From Globomyces pollinis-pini (Eukaryota > Chytridiomycota > Chytridiomycetes > Rhizophydiales > Globomycetaceae), in NCBI GenBank assembly GCA_025399215.1, contig MU621158.1, positions 1 through 64,000 of the forward strand: 64,000 bases of DNA. Direction: 5' to 3'. The position numbers were made by a program, and so were the translations under genes. Of the stretch, positions 43,914-53,180 are shown in pieces (position 1 is the first letter of the stretch; each line of letters opens with the position of its first letter). The notes beneath the pieces are model-generated. The model made no database searches. It had not been told where the DNA came from and saw only the letters and a list, made by a program, of their open reading frames with translations.

Positions 43914-45071
43914 ATGAGAGATTTACTAGCCGAAGTGCAAAACGTAACGATTTCCTTGTTTGTTAATGGTATAGCCAGAAGATGGTACAAACACGGAACA
44001 AAAGAAAAAGAGCTTATTTGGTAAAAGCAAAACAGCTCCAGAGAAACAAACTCAAGATGCTATTGAAAAAACCAACAAATTAAATGATTTTTTTGAAGAA
44101 GTCGAGAAACTAAAAGAATTGATTTCCCAGATTAATTTTGGTGTCAGAGTAAACTTTACTATGAATTGATTTCATTTAGTCTATTGCAGAATTATATGGC
44201 AAATCACTCAACGCAATCACAGATAAACAAAGTGCAGGTTAGATAGTCACTAAAATTGATTATTTGATAGATGTATCATCGGAATTAGATAAAGAAGTTG
44301 CTAAAGTGAAAGAAAGTGCGAATACTGTACATATTGGCTTAAAAGAAATGGATTTAAAGATCAGAGAATTAAAAAAATCGGATCCAGATGGTCAATTGAC
44401 AATGCGTAAATCACAAGTATGTCCAATTTTTTTAAAATCCTAGTACGATGTGCTACTAAAACAATTTATGCAATGTATGGAACGTATGTTGAAAATTATG
44501 ATATTGATTTGATTCCATAGGATACCAAGCTGAACAGCATTCGTATCAAGAAAAATCAAAAGAAAGAATGAAGAAACAAGCACAAGTTGGTATGGAATTT
44601 AATTTAACGTATAGTCAATCCCAATGCAACCGAAGCTGAAATTGAAGCCCTTGTTGATGGAGGGCGTGTGTTTGACCACAAGGTAAGTTTGTAATTGGGT
44701 AATATATACAGTTTGAAAACACTCAACATCGTATTGATGTTAAGAATGCTTTGGAAGATATCAATCGAAAGCACTTAGAGGTCGCGAAGGTGGAACAATC
44801 TATCAAAGTATATAATACATGACTGATGAAGTAGGAACTTCAACAACTGTTTATTGACATGAACGTTCTCATTACCGCGCAAGGTGAAAAGGTAGATTCG
44901 ATAACAGATAACATTGGTAACGCAGCAAATGATGTTGAAAGTGGTGTAAACAGTATGGCGAAAGCTGTCAAAATTCAGAAAAAGAATCGAAAGAGATACA
45001 TGTGCATAATGCTTTTTGGTGCCATAGCATTAGCTTTGATAATCACATTAGTAGCTGTATTAAAACGCTAA
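43914..45071 (+). CDS. Syntaxin-like plasma-membrane t-SNARE (Sso type), copy B
   Basis: Nine exons give 305 residues from ATG 43914 (MRDLLAEVQ). The same plan as copy A: DFFEEVEKLKELISQINFGV, a central helix bundle, SNARE motif VEQSIKELQQLFIDMNVLIT then AQGEKVDSITDNIGNAANDV, and a tail anchor MCIMLFGAIALALIITLVAV followed by LKR. Introns are 31, 31, 33, 27, 37, 25, 29 and 27 nt. It lies head-to-tail behind copy A with about 220 bp between them. Shared intron positions (after LQ/QN, SAG, the Q before H/Y, the G before VNPNAT, and KQ/HK) show that the duplication is later than those introns. Protein divergence is large, so the copies are old and may have different partners. Confidence 0.9.
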
Positions 45072-45127
45072 TAAAAAAGTTGTTCCATTTCATTAGCATT
45101 GAATTATATTAACAGTGAAAACATATC

Positions 45128-46338
45128 CTACAAGAAATAGTCGGGGGCAGTTTTCTTTTGAGGAATTCCTCTTGAATCCTACCATTAAGAATTTTTTGGG
45201 TATTACAAGTGGTGCAGCATCAAAGATTTTAAAATTCCTATTCAAGTGTTCATCTAGTTCCAGAATAGCAGCCACGTTACCACATCTAACGTTTTAATAT
45301 AAATAAGGTACCTGTAACAATAATTTGGGGCAGACCAAACAGTAACGATGGTGTCTTTGAACATCAATTTATAACCTTCCATAACAAGTTGATGGGCTCG
45401 AGCAATCAGCTCCTTTAAGCTGTTAGATAAAACTCAAAATACCAAGTTATTTGCGTGTATAAACTAACGTTAGTCAATTTAAATCTTACAGCATTCACAG
45501 CATCGCCACCAAATAGATAACCCGCACCACGAGGTGATAGTCCCCAACCATCAATATCTAATAAATAAGAAACATGACCTTGTCTCACCATCTGGATCTG
45601 ACCAAAGCAAATCGCACATTGCTCCTTCATGTGGAACTTCTTGCTTTCGGTCAATCACTCGAATCTAATAATATTAGTTTATAGTAACAAACTTGATCTA
45701 AGGACGTAATTGATGGTGACAGTCCTCCATGAACACAAAATATCTTTTCATCAATTATAGCTGATAAAGACATGTAATCAAAAATTTCACAACAATATCT
45801 CCAAACATTTACAGATCCATATTTGCGAAGACATTCATCATAAAATCCATACACTTGAGTGATTTGTCTAGATTCATGATTTCCTCTAATCAATGTGATC
45901 TAAAATGAATCAATGATGCTGAAATTACTCTATCAGGGTATCGAACTTTTAGCGCAAGGAGTAAAAGAAAAGTTTCTACTGAATAGAATCCACGATCTAC
46001 AAAGTCACCCATGAAGAGATAATTAGTGTCTGGACATTTTCCACCCACTTTTAGTAATTCCTTTAAATCAAAAAATTGACCATGAATGTCTCCACAAATC
46101 TGCTAGTTAAACCGTGAAGTGAATACTAGATAATCAATACAATCGTTTGATGTATCAAACCTGTGACAGGAGCATCAACCCTTTGAACATTTGATTCTTC
46201 CACTAATATTTCTCTTGCTTTATTACATAAATCTTTGACTTGAGATTCTAATAAGATTTCACACATCAGTAATTGTTGTACATATCTAGATTCAATAAGA
46301 AACTGATCCAATTATTGTTACTTGTCCAAATCACCCAT
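45128..46338 (-). CDS. PPH3: Protein phosphatase 4 catalytic subunit
   Basis: Ten exons give about 311 residues from ATG 46338 ([20 protein letters not shown]). PP4 rather than PP2A or PP6 is indicated by [58 protein letters not shown] and [17 protein letters not shown]. All metal-binding motifs are present (GDIHGQ, GDFVDRG, RGNHE). The conserved carboxymethylated end DYFL is recovered through a 28-nt last intron. A 21-nt exon (FIHANNL) between 26- and 30-nt introns aligns exactly with the family. The junction after PVT (about 46095-46160) is ambiguous: a 41-nt intron keeps an extra GLIHQTI, while a longer one shortens the loop. The enzyme acts in DNA-damage recovery and chromatin dephosphorylation. 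Confidence 0.93.
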
Positions 46339-46557
46339 CTTTGAAAATTGAGTGAAAAAAAACTCAACCAGGATCTTTGACATACAATTTAATCGGAATC
46401 TGTAATTATTTATTAGAGTAAAATCGGAATCTGTGATTGTTTATTAGAGTGCTTTAGGTACTGTTTTTGTAGGTGGTAAATGGTACGGATCCAATTAAAA
46501 AATTTATAACAATGGAAGTAAACAATAATTATAGTTACCACTCTATTTATTATTAAG

Positions 46558-47103
46558 CTACTTGTTGATGCTCTTTACAATAAGTCCATAAATAGAATCA
46601 TCATAAAATACTTGATCTCGATAAAATCCATCTTTTAGTACTCCTTCAAGAGTGAATCCAGATTTCTCTAAAACTTTACAGGATCCAACATTATTAGTTA
46701 GTGCACGAGCAGTTATTCGATGAATAGTTGGGAAGTGAACAGTAACGTGTTCATTCAAAAACATGGGGATAATACGTGCCATGATTCCTTTACCCCAATA
46801 ATCTATCCAATTGTTAATAAACTCATTAAAACAACCTTCCCCTAAATAGAACCCCAATTCTAGAATGTGTGCTAAATTTCCTTCATGTTCTTTTACTCCA
46901 ATACAACCAGCCAACACATCGTCTACTATAATTCCTCGAACATTCTTTGAATTGACCATATTCACAAGTAATTGCTTAGCATCTTTGATAGTAAATGGAA
47001 AAGGGTAATTGTCTCCAAGAAACTGTGTAACTTTCTGATTGTTACAGATATACTGGATTTGATTAACATCTGAACTCAACAGCGCTCGTAATTGAATATT
47101 CAT
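46558..47103 (-). CDS. GNAT-family acetyltransferase, RimJ/RimL type
   Basis: An intronless frame of 181 residues from ATG 47103. The RimJ/RimL layout is seen: MNIQLRALLSSDVNQIQYI at the start, FPFTIKDAKQLLVNMVN, ILELGFYLGEGCF, WGKGIMARIIPMFLN as the acetyl-CoA-binding turn, and RITARALTNNVGSCKVLEKS followed by GFTLEGVLKDGFYRDQVFYD. Such enzymes acetylate protein N-termini or small amines; the substrate is unknown. Similar proteins are widespread in fungi and bacteria. Confidence 0.88.
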   Translation of the reverse strand: MNIQLRALLSSDVNQIQYICNNQKVTQFLGDNYPFPFTIKDAKQLLVNMVNSKNVRGIIVDDVLAGCIGVKEHEGNLAHILELGFYLGEGCFNEFINNWIDYWGKGIMARIIPMFLNEHVTVHFPTIHRITARALTNNVGSCKVLEKSGFTLEGVLKDGFYRDQVFYDDSIYGLIVKSINK

Positions 47104-47402
47104 TTGATTCGATTAGTATTAGAACGATTGATTTTTATATAGCTATAGTAGATTTTAATCTATTGAAACACGTCATCAGAGTCATCTCTCATTTCACTCC
47201 CATTGACAACAATAGTGACTTGAATTTAGCCAAATTATAGATGTTTGATACAGAGCATAATATAATATTATACGATCTCATTAATATGGATTCTTGATTT
47301 GACTGGCCAATTTCCCAGCGTCCTAAAATGACTCATATGACAACTAAAACAAAGTTTCCATCAAAAAACTATAAATAAAACACGATACCATTAAAATGAT
47401 AC

Positions 47403-48353
47403 ATGCTTTTAGATAACGAAGAAAAGGTCCTAACATACGTCAACACAGAAAAATCTTGTTTTGGTAATGAGACATTTGTGGATGCTGTACTTTTGTCGGG
47501 TGGAATGGTCAATTATGTATGGAAAATCACGTCTCAATCTGGTCAAAGCATAGTATGCAAAGTGTACCCACCTTTTATTCGTACACTTCCCCATTTAGCA
47601 TTCGATGTCCGCAGAGCTGAGGTTGAATGGAAAACCATGAATGCTGCGTATCAACTCTCAAAGACCAATAATGCTTGTTGGACAACTCCTAAACCTGTTT
47701 ACTTCGATTCCGAAAATAACTTGGTATTTATGGAGTTTGTTGAAGGAGTTAGTTTGTTCGATTGGTTATCATGTTCTAATTCAGACAACGCAGATCCGCA
47801 AACCTTAGATTGGATCACATCAGCTACAAAGTCCTTTGTAACCGATACATCGATTATTCAGCTTGACAAGGAATTATTAACCAATACACCAATGGTAAAC
47901 TTTTTAAAATCGAGAAAACCATTAATTCCTAACGTATTTGAACGCATTTCAACTGATGAAAAAGAAAAGTGGATTAAACTAGTTCAAAACGAAGATTGCA
48001 GTGATCAATTTATCTATGGTGATCTATGGCCATCAAGTATCCTCTTGAACATCAATGAAAAACGAATCACAATCATTGATTGGGAATGTGCACGTATGGG
48101 AAACTCATTTGAAGACACAACACAGTTGATGGCCAATTTATATCTTATGACCAAAGGAGTGAATTTCAATAATCAATTATCAACAATTCTTTTAGAGAAA
48201 ATCGCTAAAACATTGAATTCCAATGGTAATGAACGAATGCAAGCCGATTTTATTTATACTACGCTAACATTGGTACCAATTGCACATTGGGGGTTACAAG
48301 ATCAACTACAAGTCGCGAATGAATGTGAATTGGTAGCGCAGAAATTACTTTAA
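47403..48353 (+). CDS. APH-fold small-molecule kinase (methylthioribose-kinase-like)
   Basis: An intronless frame of 316 residues from ATG 47403. Kinase-like features: a glycine turn LLSGGMVNYVWKITSQSGQS with the ATP-binding Lys in VCKVYPP, Glu in RRAEVEWKTMNA, the catalytic motif FIYGDLWPSSILLN (His of the usual HGDL replaced by Tyr) and the DFG-equivalent IIDWECARMG. This places it in the aminoglycoside phosphotransferase superfamily, near choline and methylthioribose kinases. YGD at the catalytic motif is unusual but the Asp is kept. The substrate is unknown. No intron is found. Confidence 0.8.
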   Translation: MLLDNEEKVLTYVNTEKSCFGNETFVDAVLLSGGMVNYVWKITSQSGQSIVCKVYPPFIRTLPHLAFDVRRAEVEWKTMNAAYQLSKTNNACWTTPKPVYFDSENNLVFMEFVEGVSLFDWLSCSNSDNADPQTLDWITSATKSFVTDTSIIQLDKELLTNTPMVNFLKSRKPLIPNVFERISTDEKEKWIKLVQNEDCSDQFIYGDLWPSSILLNINEKRITIIDWECARMGNSFEDTTQLMANLYLMTKGVNFNNQLSTILLEKIAKTLNSNGNERMQADFIYTTLTLVPIAHWGLQDQLQVANECELVAQKLL

Positions 48354-48554
48354 AAAACTGTTTGTTAATAAAATATTGCTAATAGTTATTAATCATCGTT
48401 GATCCATTGAAAAAAGTGAAGTGTTCTCGTGGGTGTACTAGCTCTTGTGGTATGACATACCAACTGAAACACCTTAGTCATATGGGTATAATGATGATAA
48501 ACATCTGGCATCTAATGCGTTTGGACAATTTAGGTTTGTTAACCTTTAATTTTA

Positions 48555-49017
48555 CTGTTTCACCATTGTGTTGACGGTCAATGTCATTGATCTGAGTATC
48601 AACCTCGTGGAGACCATCTAATAACACATCTGCATCATTAGATGGGTGTCAAACTCTTGGTTTGATGAGATGGTTCAAGTGTACCAGGGTTTACCACTCA
48701 GTTGACCATCATGTCAGTTTTGAAACACTAGTGAGCATTGACCAACAGGTTTGATGTTCAACGATTCTAGTATTTCACCATTGAGTTGACGGTCAGTGTC
48801 ACTGATTGATGTACTTATTATTGATTATTAAACTGAGCCAGTAGGATATTAATTGCTAACGAAGGAGCATTAATCCTTAGATTTGTAAAGTGAGCAATAA
48901 GGATTAATGCTGTGTTATAGTTTTGACAATCAATGAGATTCTAGTGTTTCGTTTCATTGTCTGCCATTGAGTTGACAATCAATGTCACTTATTTGAATAT
49001 CATCCTCGCATATAGTT
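48555..49017 (-). repeat. Degenerate coding repeats (D-I/T-x-I-N/S-D-I/T-D-R-Q-x-N-G-E)
   Basis: Three clear copies around 48560-48610, 48772-48815 and 48965-49010, and a weaker one near 48690-48720. On the minus strand they read EVDTQINDIDRQHNGE, TSISDTDRQLNGE and EDDIQISDIDCQLNGR, each soon ended by stops. Spacing is about 200 bp. They look like duplicated exons of a decayed protein gene. Confidence 0.55.
48866..48911. repeat. 14-bp inverted repeat
   Basis: AGCATTAATCCTTA (48866-48879) is the exact reverse complement of TAAGGATTAATGCT (48898-48911), leaving an 18-bp loop, within the degenerate repeat region. Confidence 0.7.
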
Positions 49018-49135
49018 AAATTCTAATAAAATGCACTTAATTATAATATAGCATTTTAAAGTATTCTATGTATATATATTTATTAAGAAATGAACAGATA
49101 TTTATCAAAACAAGTAAGGACTGAGATTTGGGTAA

Positions 49136-49306
49136 AATATGATTGCTAAAGAATTGAACCTTCAAGAGTCCAAATTCATGCAACACCACCCATCAACCAT
49201 TGTATCTCACATTCAAAAATTAAAACACAACTATCAAACAGTCGTTCAAGAAAACACTGAATTACAACAGAAAATGCGTACTGTAAAAAAGACTCACAAT
49301 CATACA
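49136..49306 (+). repeat. Perfect 171-bp inverted repeat, left arm
   Basis: Exact reverse complement of 49348-49518 with a 41-bp spacer. On the plus strand it reads as a short frame (MIAKELNLQESKFMQHHP...) that duplicates the minus-strand frame of the right arm. Confidence 0.95.
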
Positions 49307-49347
49307 ATAAATGACAATAACAAGAAAATCAAAGCATAGAAAGAAAG

Positions 49348-49518
49348 TGTATGATTGTGAGTCTTTTTTACAGTACGCATTTTCTGTTGTAATTCAGTGT
49401 TTTCTTGAACGACTGTTTGATAGTTGTGTTTTAATTTTTGAATGTGAGATACAATGGTTGATGGGTGGTGTTGCATGAATTTGGACTCTTGAAGGTTCAA
49501 TTCTTTAGCAATCATATT
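49348..49518 (-). repeat. Perfect 171-bp inverted repeat, right arm
   Basis: Reverse complement of 49136-49306. This arm joins coding-like sequence on its outer side (49519-49850, minus strand), so it is probably the source copy and the left arm the inverted duplicate. Confidence 0.95.
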
Positions 49519-49850
49519 CATGGCATATTAATAGATTTGAATATCTGCTTCTAGTTGACCATTTTTATCGCGTTGATCTTTTAAACGTGTAGCAGTGGTA
49601 TTAAGTTCCCTTTTCATGTTATGCAACTCCTGCTCCATTTTGATCCTGAATGCTAGATGCTTGATATCAGGAATAGGTGGGAACGAGAATGCTGTTACTG
49701 TTTCTGTGTCAACCGGATTATTTTCTTTAACTCGCTTAGCTACGTTTAAAAGATCAACGCGATAGAAATGGTCAACTAGAAGCTGATATTCAAATCTAGC
49801 AATAGTATCTATTACTGGATAGATTTTGATACCAATGTTAATATAGTTCG
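49348..49850 (-). pseudogene. Decayed coiled-coil protein gene (unrecognised)
   Basis: On the minus strand, 49850 to about 49540 reads IARFEYQLLVDHFYRVDLL, AKRVKENNPVDTETVTAFSF, PPIPDIKHLAFRIKMEQELH and NMKRELNTTATRLKDQRDKN, ending QLEADIQIY and a TAA. In the same frame after the stop it continues NMIAKELNLQESKFMQHHP, STIVSHIQKLKHNYQTVVQ, ENTELQQKMRTVKKTHNH in the right arm. No ATG or intron restores a complete gene. Segments with a repeated DID-Q-NGE motif at 48.55-49.02 kb may be its former 3' exons. I do not recognise the family; the helical content recalls coiled-coil scaffold proteins. It could still be an intact gene with introns I missed. Confidence 0.5.
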
Positions 49851-50845
49851 TTTAATCCAGTCATTGATTCAGTTGGTTGAGTGTATTATTAGAATTGTAA
49901 ATGTTAGAATTGTATAGCCAAGGTGTAACTCAGATCCACCCTAAAAAATTAATAATCGTTGATCTAATACCAAAGATGGGGATTGTAAAGGTAAACGTTT
50001 TTGAGAAACAGCAATTGAGACTAATTGATTTCATTGCTTTAAATAGTAATGAAATTTTGCGGCTCTCAGTGTGCTGTATGAAAGTATAAAAGTTTAAAAT
50101 TAGACTTTGACTTTTTCAATCAAACTCTAAATATCAAACTTTATATTAAAAATACCAATGTATTCTGACAAGTTGAATTTGGAAAGTTTTATTCTGTCAT
50201 CATACGGGCAAATTTGTTAATGGCTAATTTGCCCGTTTTCTGAATTTGTTTGATATCAAATAATAGATACTAGATTTAACAATCATCCAGCTATATAGAG
50301 AGAAATGGACATGAATATTCTTTCATTCGTTATCAGTTAAATATAATTGTATGCAAATCAACAAGAATAAGCAAGAGTATGTAACATCTCTCCAAACGCT
50401 ATAACATGCATTCGGGTACAAGATGGATCAGGATTTTAAAATAAAGGATAAAATGACCATCGTATGGCCATCTAATACAATTCCAAGTCGGATTGGACGT
50501 GTGTACCATATGAACGAGTTGGTTAGTAATATTGCCATGCACCCTTGATCTAAGTTAAGTGTTCAATAGCGCCTGTTCATGAGCCAACATTCGATTTTGA
50601 TTCTTTTGGACATTCACTTTCGTTTATATAATTTCATATGTACTGGTTTTCTTGTTGGTATATCATATAGTTATGAACTATTCATTTAGTCTTTGTTAAC
50701 ATAATAGAATATCGTCATCTGATATCAGATATGTGGTCCGGCTTGACCAATATCTTGGCTAATGATAGGCTCAAATTCTACACAAGGTTTGGCTCAATGG
50801 TATACACATATAAAACCAACCATTTACTGTGTGATAAAACCAAAC
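49519..50845. other. Mostly non-coding stretch before the DPBB gene
   Basis: 49519-49850 belongs to the decayed coiled-coil gene. From 49860 to 50845 no gene is recognised; the open frame at 49901-50089 lacks family features. A TATA-like ACATATAAAACC lies near 50807. Confidence 0.45.
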
Positions 50846-51760
50846 ATGTATCCACAATTAATTGTACTATTGTATCTAGTTCCATTTTCATTTGCTGCAG
50901 ACAATTTTAATTTCTTTACTCTGACAGGAACCTTCACTGCACAAGCCACAGTTCGAGACGATGAATGTATCAAAGACGCATCCAAGTGCAAAATCACACA
51001 AGGTGGGAAAGTTGACCCAGGAGCAATTGGAGGTAAAACACAATGTGGAGATAATGCGTTACGGTCTGATCTCATTGGTTTAGATAATGCTCATTTTGGT
51101 TCACAAGAAAATGGAAAAATCACTCCTGTATGTGGTTTGAAGGTAAAATTGTTCAACCCTGCAACAGGTAAAACTGTCTTTGGATTTGCATCCGATCGAA
51201 TCTTTCAAAACCGTGGACCAGGTAATGGTGGTACATCTCAAGTCAATCTCACATCTACACTCAATTCACAACTTGGTGGAACTGGTAAAGACAATATTGA
51301 AAACATTCAAGTGGAAATCTTACCAAAAGGTCAAACTGGAAATAATCAAGCTGCACCTCCAAACAACAAACAACAATCTAAGAGCCAAAAAGCCGAAACA
51401 TTCAATTTCAAAACCCTAACTGGCAATTTCTTTGCCTTTGGTCAAGTTAGACCACCCACTAATAACCCTGCAACACAATGTAACACCGATGGTAATGCTA
51501 ATGACGTTGTCAGTCTTGATTCTGCACACTTTGGCACACAACAGAATGGGCAAAAAACCTCTCTATGTGGACGAGCTGTACGCATCACCAATATGAAGAA
51601 TGGACAAATCGCGTTTGGAAGAGCTTTGGATCGTGATGCTGCCAATGCTGGGCCAGGTCATCGTAACGGGTTCAATGGCATTGTACTATCGGATTCGCTT
51701 AACCGTAAATTAGGTGGAAATGGTCAAAATATCTTCAGTGTTTTTGTGGAAGTGTTGTAA
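50846..51760 (+). CDS. Secreted protein with two double-psi beta-barrel (RlpA/expansin-like) domains
   Basis: The chosen start ATG 50846 gives 304 residues with a good signal peptide (MYPQLIVLLYLVPFSFAA). An upstream in-frame ATG at 50762 would place a TATA-like ACATATAAAACC inside the gene, so it is rejected. Two homologous DPBB units are seen: TGTFTAQATVRDDECI ... LIGLDNAHFGSQENG ... CGLKVKLFNPATGKTVFG ... ASDR, and TGNFFAFGQVRPPTNN ... VVSLDSAHFGTQQNG ... CGRAVRITNMKNGQIAFG ... ALDRD. Both keep the SLDxAHFG and CGxxVxI/LxN hallmarks of wall-associated barwin/expansin-like domains. A Q/N/K-rich linker (NNQAAPPNNKQQSKSQK) joins them. Likely extracellular, binding or loosening polysaccharide; catalytic Asp residues are not obvious. 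Confidence 0.82.
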   Translation: MYPQLIVLLYLVPFSFAADNFNFFTLTGTFTAQATVRDDECIKDASKCKITQGGKVDPGAIGGKTQCGDNALRSDLIGLDNAHFGSQENGKITPVCGLKVKLFNPATGKTVFGFASDRIFQNRGPGNGGTSQVNLTSTLNSQLGGTGKDNIENIQVEILPKGQTGNNQAAPPNNKQQSKSQKAETFNFKTLTGNFFAFGQVRPPTNNPATQCNTDGNANDVVSLDSAHFGTQQNGQKTSLCGRAVRITNMKNGQIAFGRALDRDAANAGPGHRNGFNGIVLSDSLNRKLGGNGQNIFSVFVEVL

Positions 51761-52388
51761 ATTTGTTCAATATATTTTATGGTTTTTTAGTTGGATGTTT
51801 TTGTAAATTTGGTCTGTCATAGCTTTTAAAAGTATTGAGAATGAGAATAGATTTAGTTGTAGAATCACTTGTACAGTTGAGATGAATGTCATCTTTTGTA
51901 AAACGTTGAACTCATGCTGGGCTCATGAAACCTTAACCGTGTAATCCAACAGCCTATTCATATAAAATGGTAATGTAACCCTCACTAGATTATAAACCAC
52001 TGTATACTAAGAAATTGGTGATATGACTCTCACTAGTTTACACGCTAGTAACGTTTCCTCATGTACTCCATAAAGAGGATGCTACGTTATGACTAAGAAA
52101 CAAGGTTGAGAGGACATTTTCTCTTGAATATTCAATCAGAAACTCGATTAAGATTCAGTTAATCAGATAAACGTAATCAATACATATGAACGTCTGCACA
52201 TTACTTATCCACATGTATCCGATAGAAAATCAATTCGAAATGAAAGTCCAAATAGCTCAAAAACAACAACAGTGATTGATGACAAATGATTAATATTAAC
52301 TAAAAAACAAGTGCCAAATGTTAATGATGCCCAAAGCAAAATAACGGCGACTTGACAAGGACCATTTAGTAATGAAAAACGCATACCT
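51761..52388. other. Intergenic, 628 bp, convergent
   Basis: Between the 3' ends of the DPBB gene and the eS24 gene. The similar short blocks CCCTCACTAGATTATA (about 51975) and GACTCTCACTAGTTTACA (about 52024) suggest a small imperfect duplication. No gene is seen. Confidence 0.5.
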
Positions 52389-52811
52389 TTACTTCTTCTT
52401 GTCAGCTTTTTTGCCCTTCTTTGAACCAAAGATTTTCTTGTCACGGTTCTTCTTTTCCTTACGTTGCTTAGCAGAAATGGTCTTCTTGGCACCGATTCCA
52501 TGTCTAAGGAGACGGTATTTAGGTTCGAATTTCATGGCAGCATCGACAGAGTCGTAGATGAGAGCGAAACCAGTGGATTTGCCACCACCGAAAGCAGTCT
52601 TGAAACCAAAGACAAAGACATGGTCTTTTTCAGACTTGTAAAGTTTGGCCATCTTTTCACGCAAATCATCCTTGGAGACGTTAGCACGACCTGGGTGAAG
52701 GACGTCGATGATCATTTGTTTACGTTGCAAGAGTCTGTTTGTAAGGAACTTTCTGGTTCTGATGGTGACTGATTCAGACTATAATGTTAGATGGATGGAT
52801 GGATGTACCAT
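52389..52811 (-). CDS. RPS24: 40S ribosomal protein eS24
   Basis: Two exons give 130 residues. The first exon is only the ATG (52809-52811); a 30-nt intron (52779-52808) follows and exon 2 begins [20 protein letters not shown]. The rest is unmistakable eS24: [72 protein letters not shown] and a lysine-rich tail. The intron contains a GGAT tetranucleotide run. A one-codon first exon is common in yeast and animal ribosomal protein genes. Confidence 0.97.
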
Positions 52812-53180
52812 AGTTAGAGTGTAAAGAAATTGAAGAAATGAAAAAGTGAAGATAAAACTTAAACGCCACACGTATAGAAATAAGCAATAAAGAATCCAAA
52901 GTAGATAGGGATTGAGTTGATTAATAGTAAGGAAGGAAGGAAGAAGGAAGAAGGGATTAGTTGATTATATGAGAATGGCAATTTTTAGAGACCCAATATT
53001 TTAATTTGTGGACCAGATAAATGATGAAACGTAGAGACAGTTCCTACCATCCAAAAGTACCATCTCAATCATCTTCATTGAAATTACTTACTATAACGTT
53101 GAGTTATGGATACAAATATACTGTCCATTAAATCATGGGTCTCTTTGTCATTTGACTCTTTCTTTTTCTCTTTCTAATTC
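52812..53180. promoter_or_regulatory. Divergent promoter region of eS24 and MMSDH genes
   Basis: 369 bp between the two start codons. Contains a GGAAGGAAGGAAG purine run near 52930-52952. No other motif is claimed. Confidence 0.5.

Noticed and set aside
49139..49339. Plus-strand coiled-coil gene of 66 codons
   Set aside because: It is the inverted duplicate of the right arm; only the right arm continues into longer coding-like sequence.
52205..52772. Extra frames over the eS24 gene
   Set aside because: They are shadows of the ribosomal protein gene on other frames.
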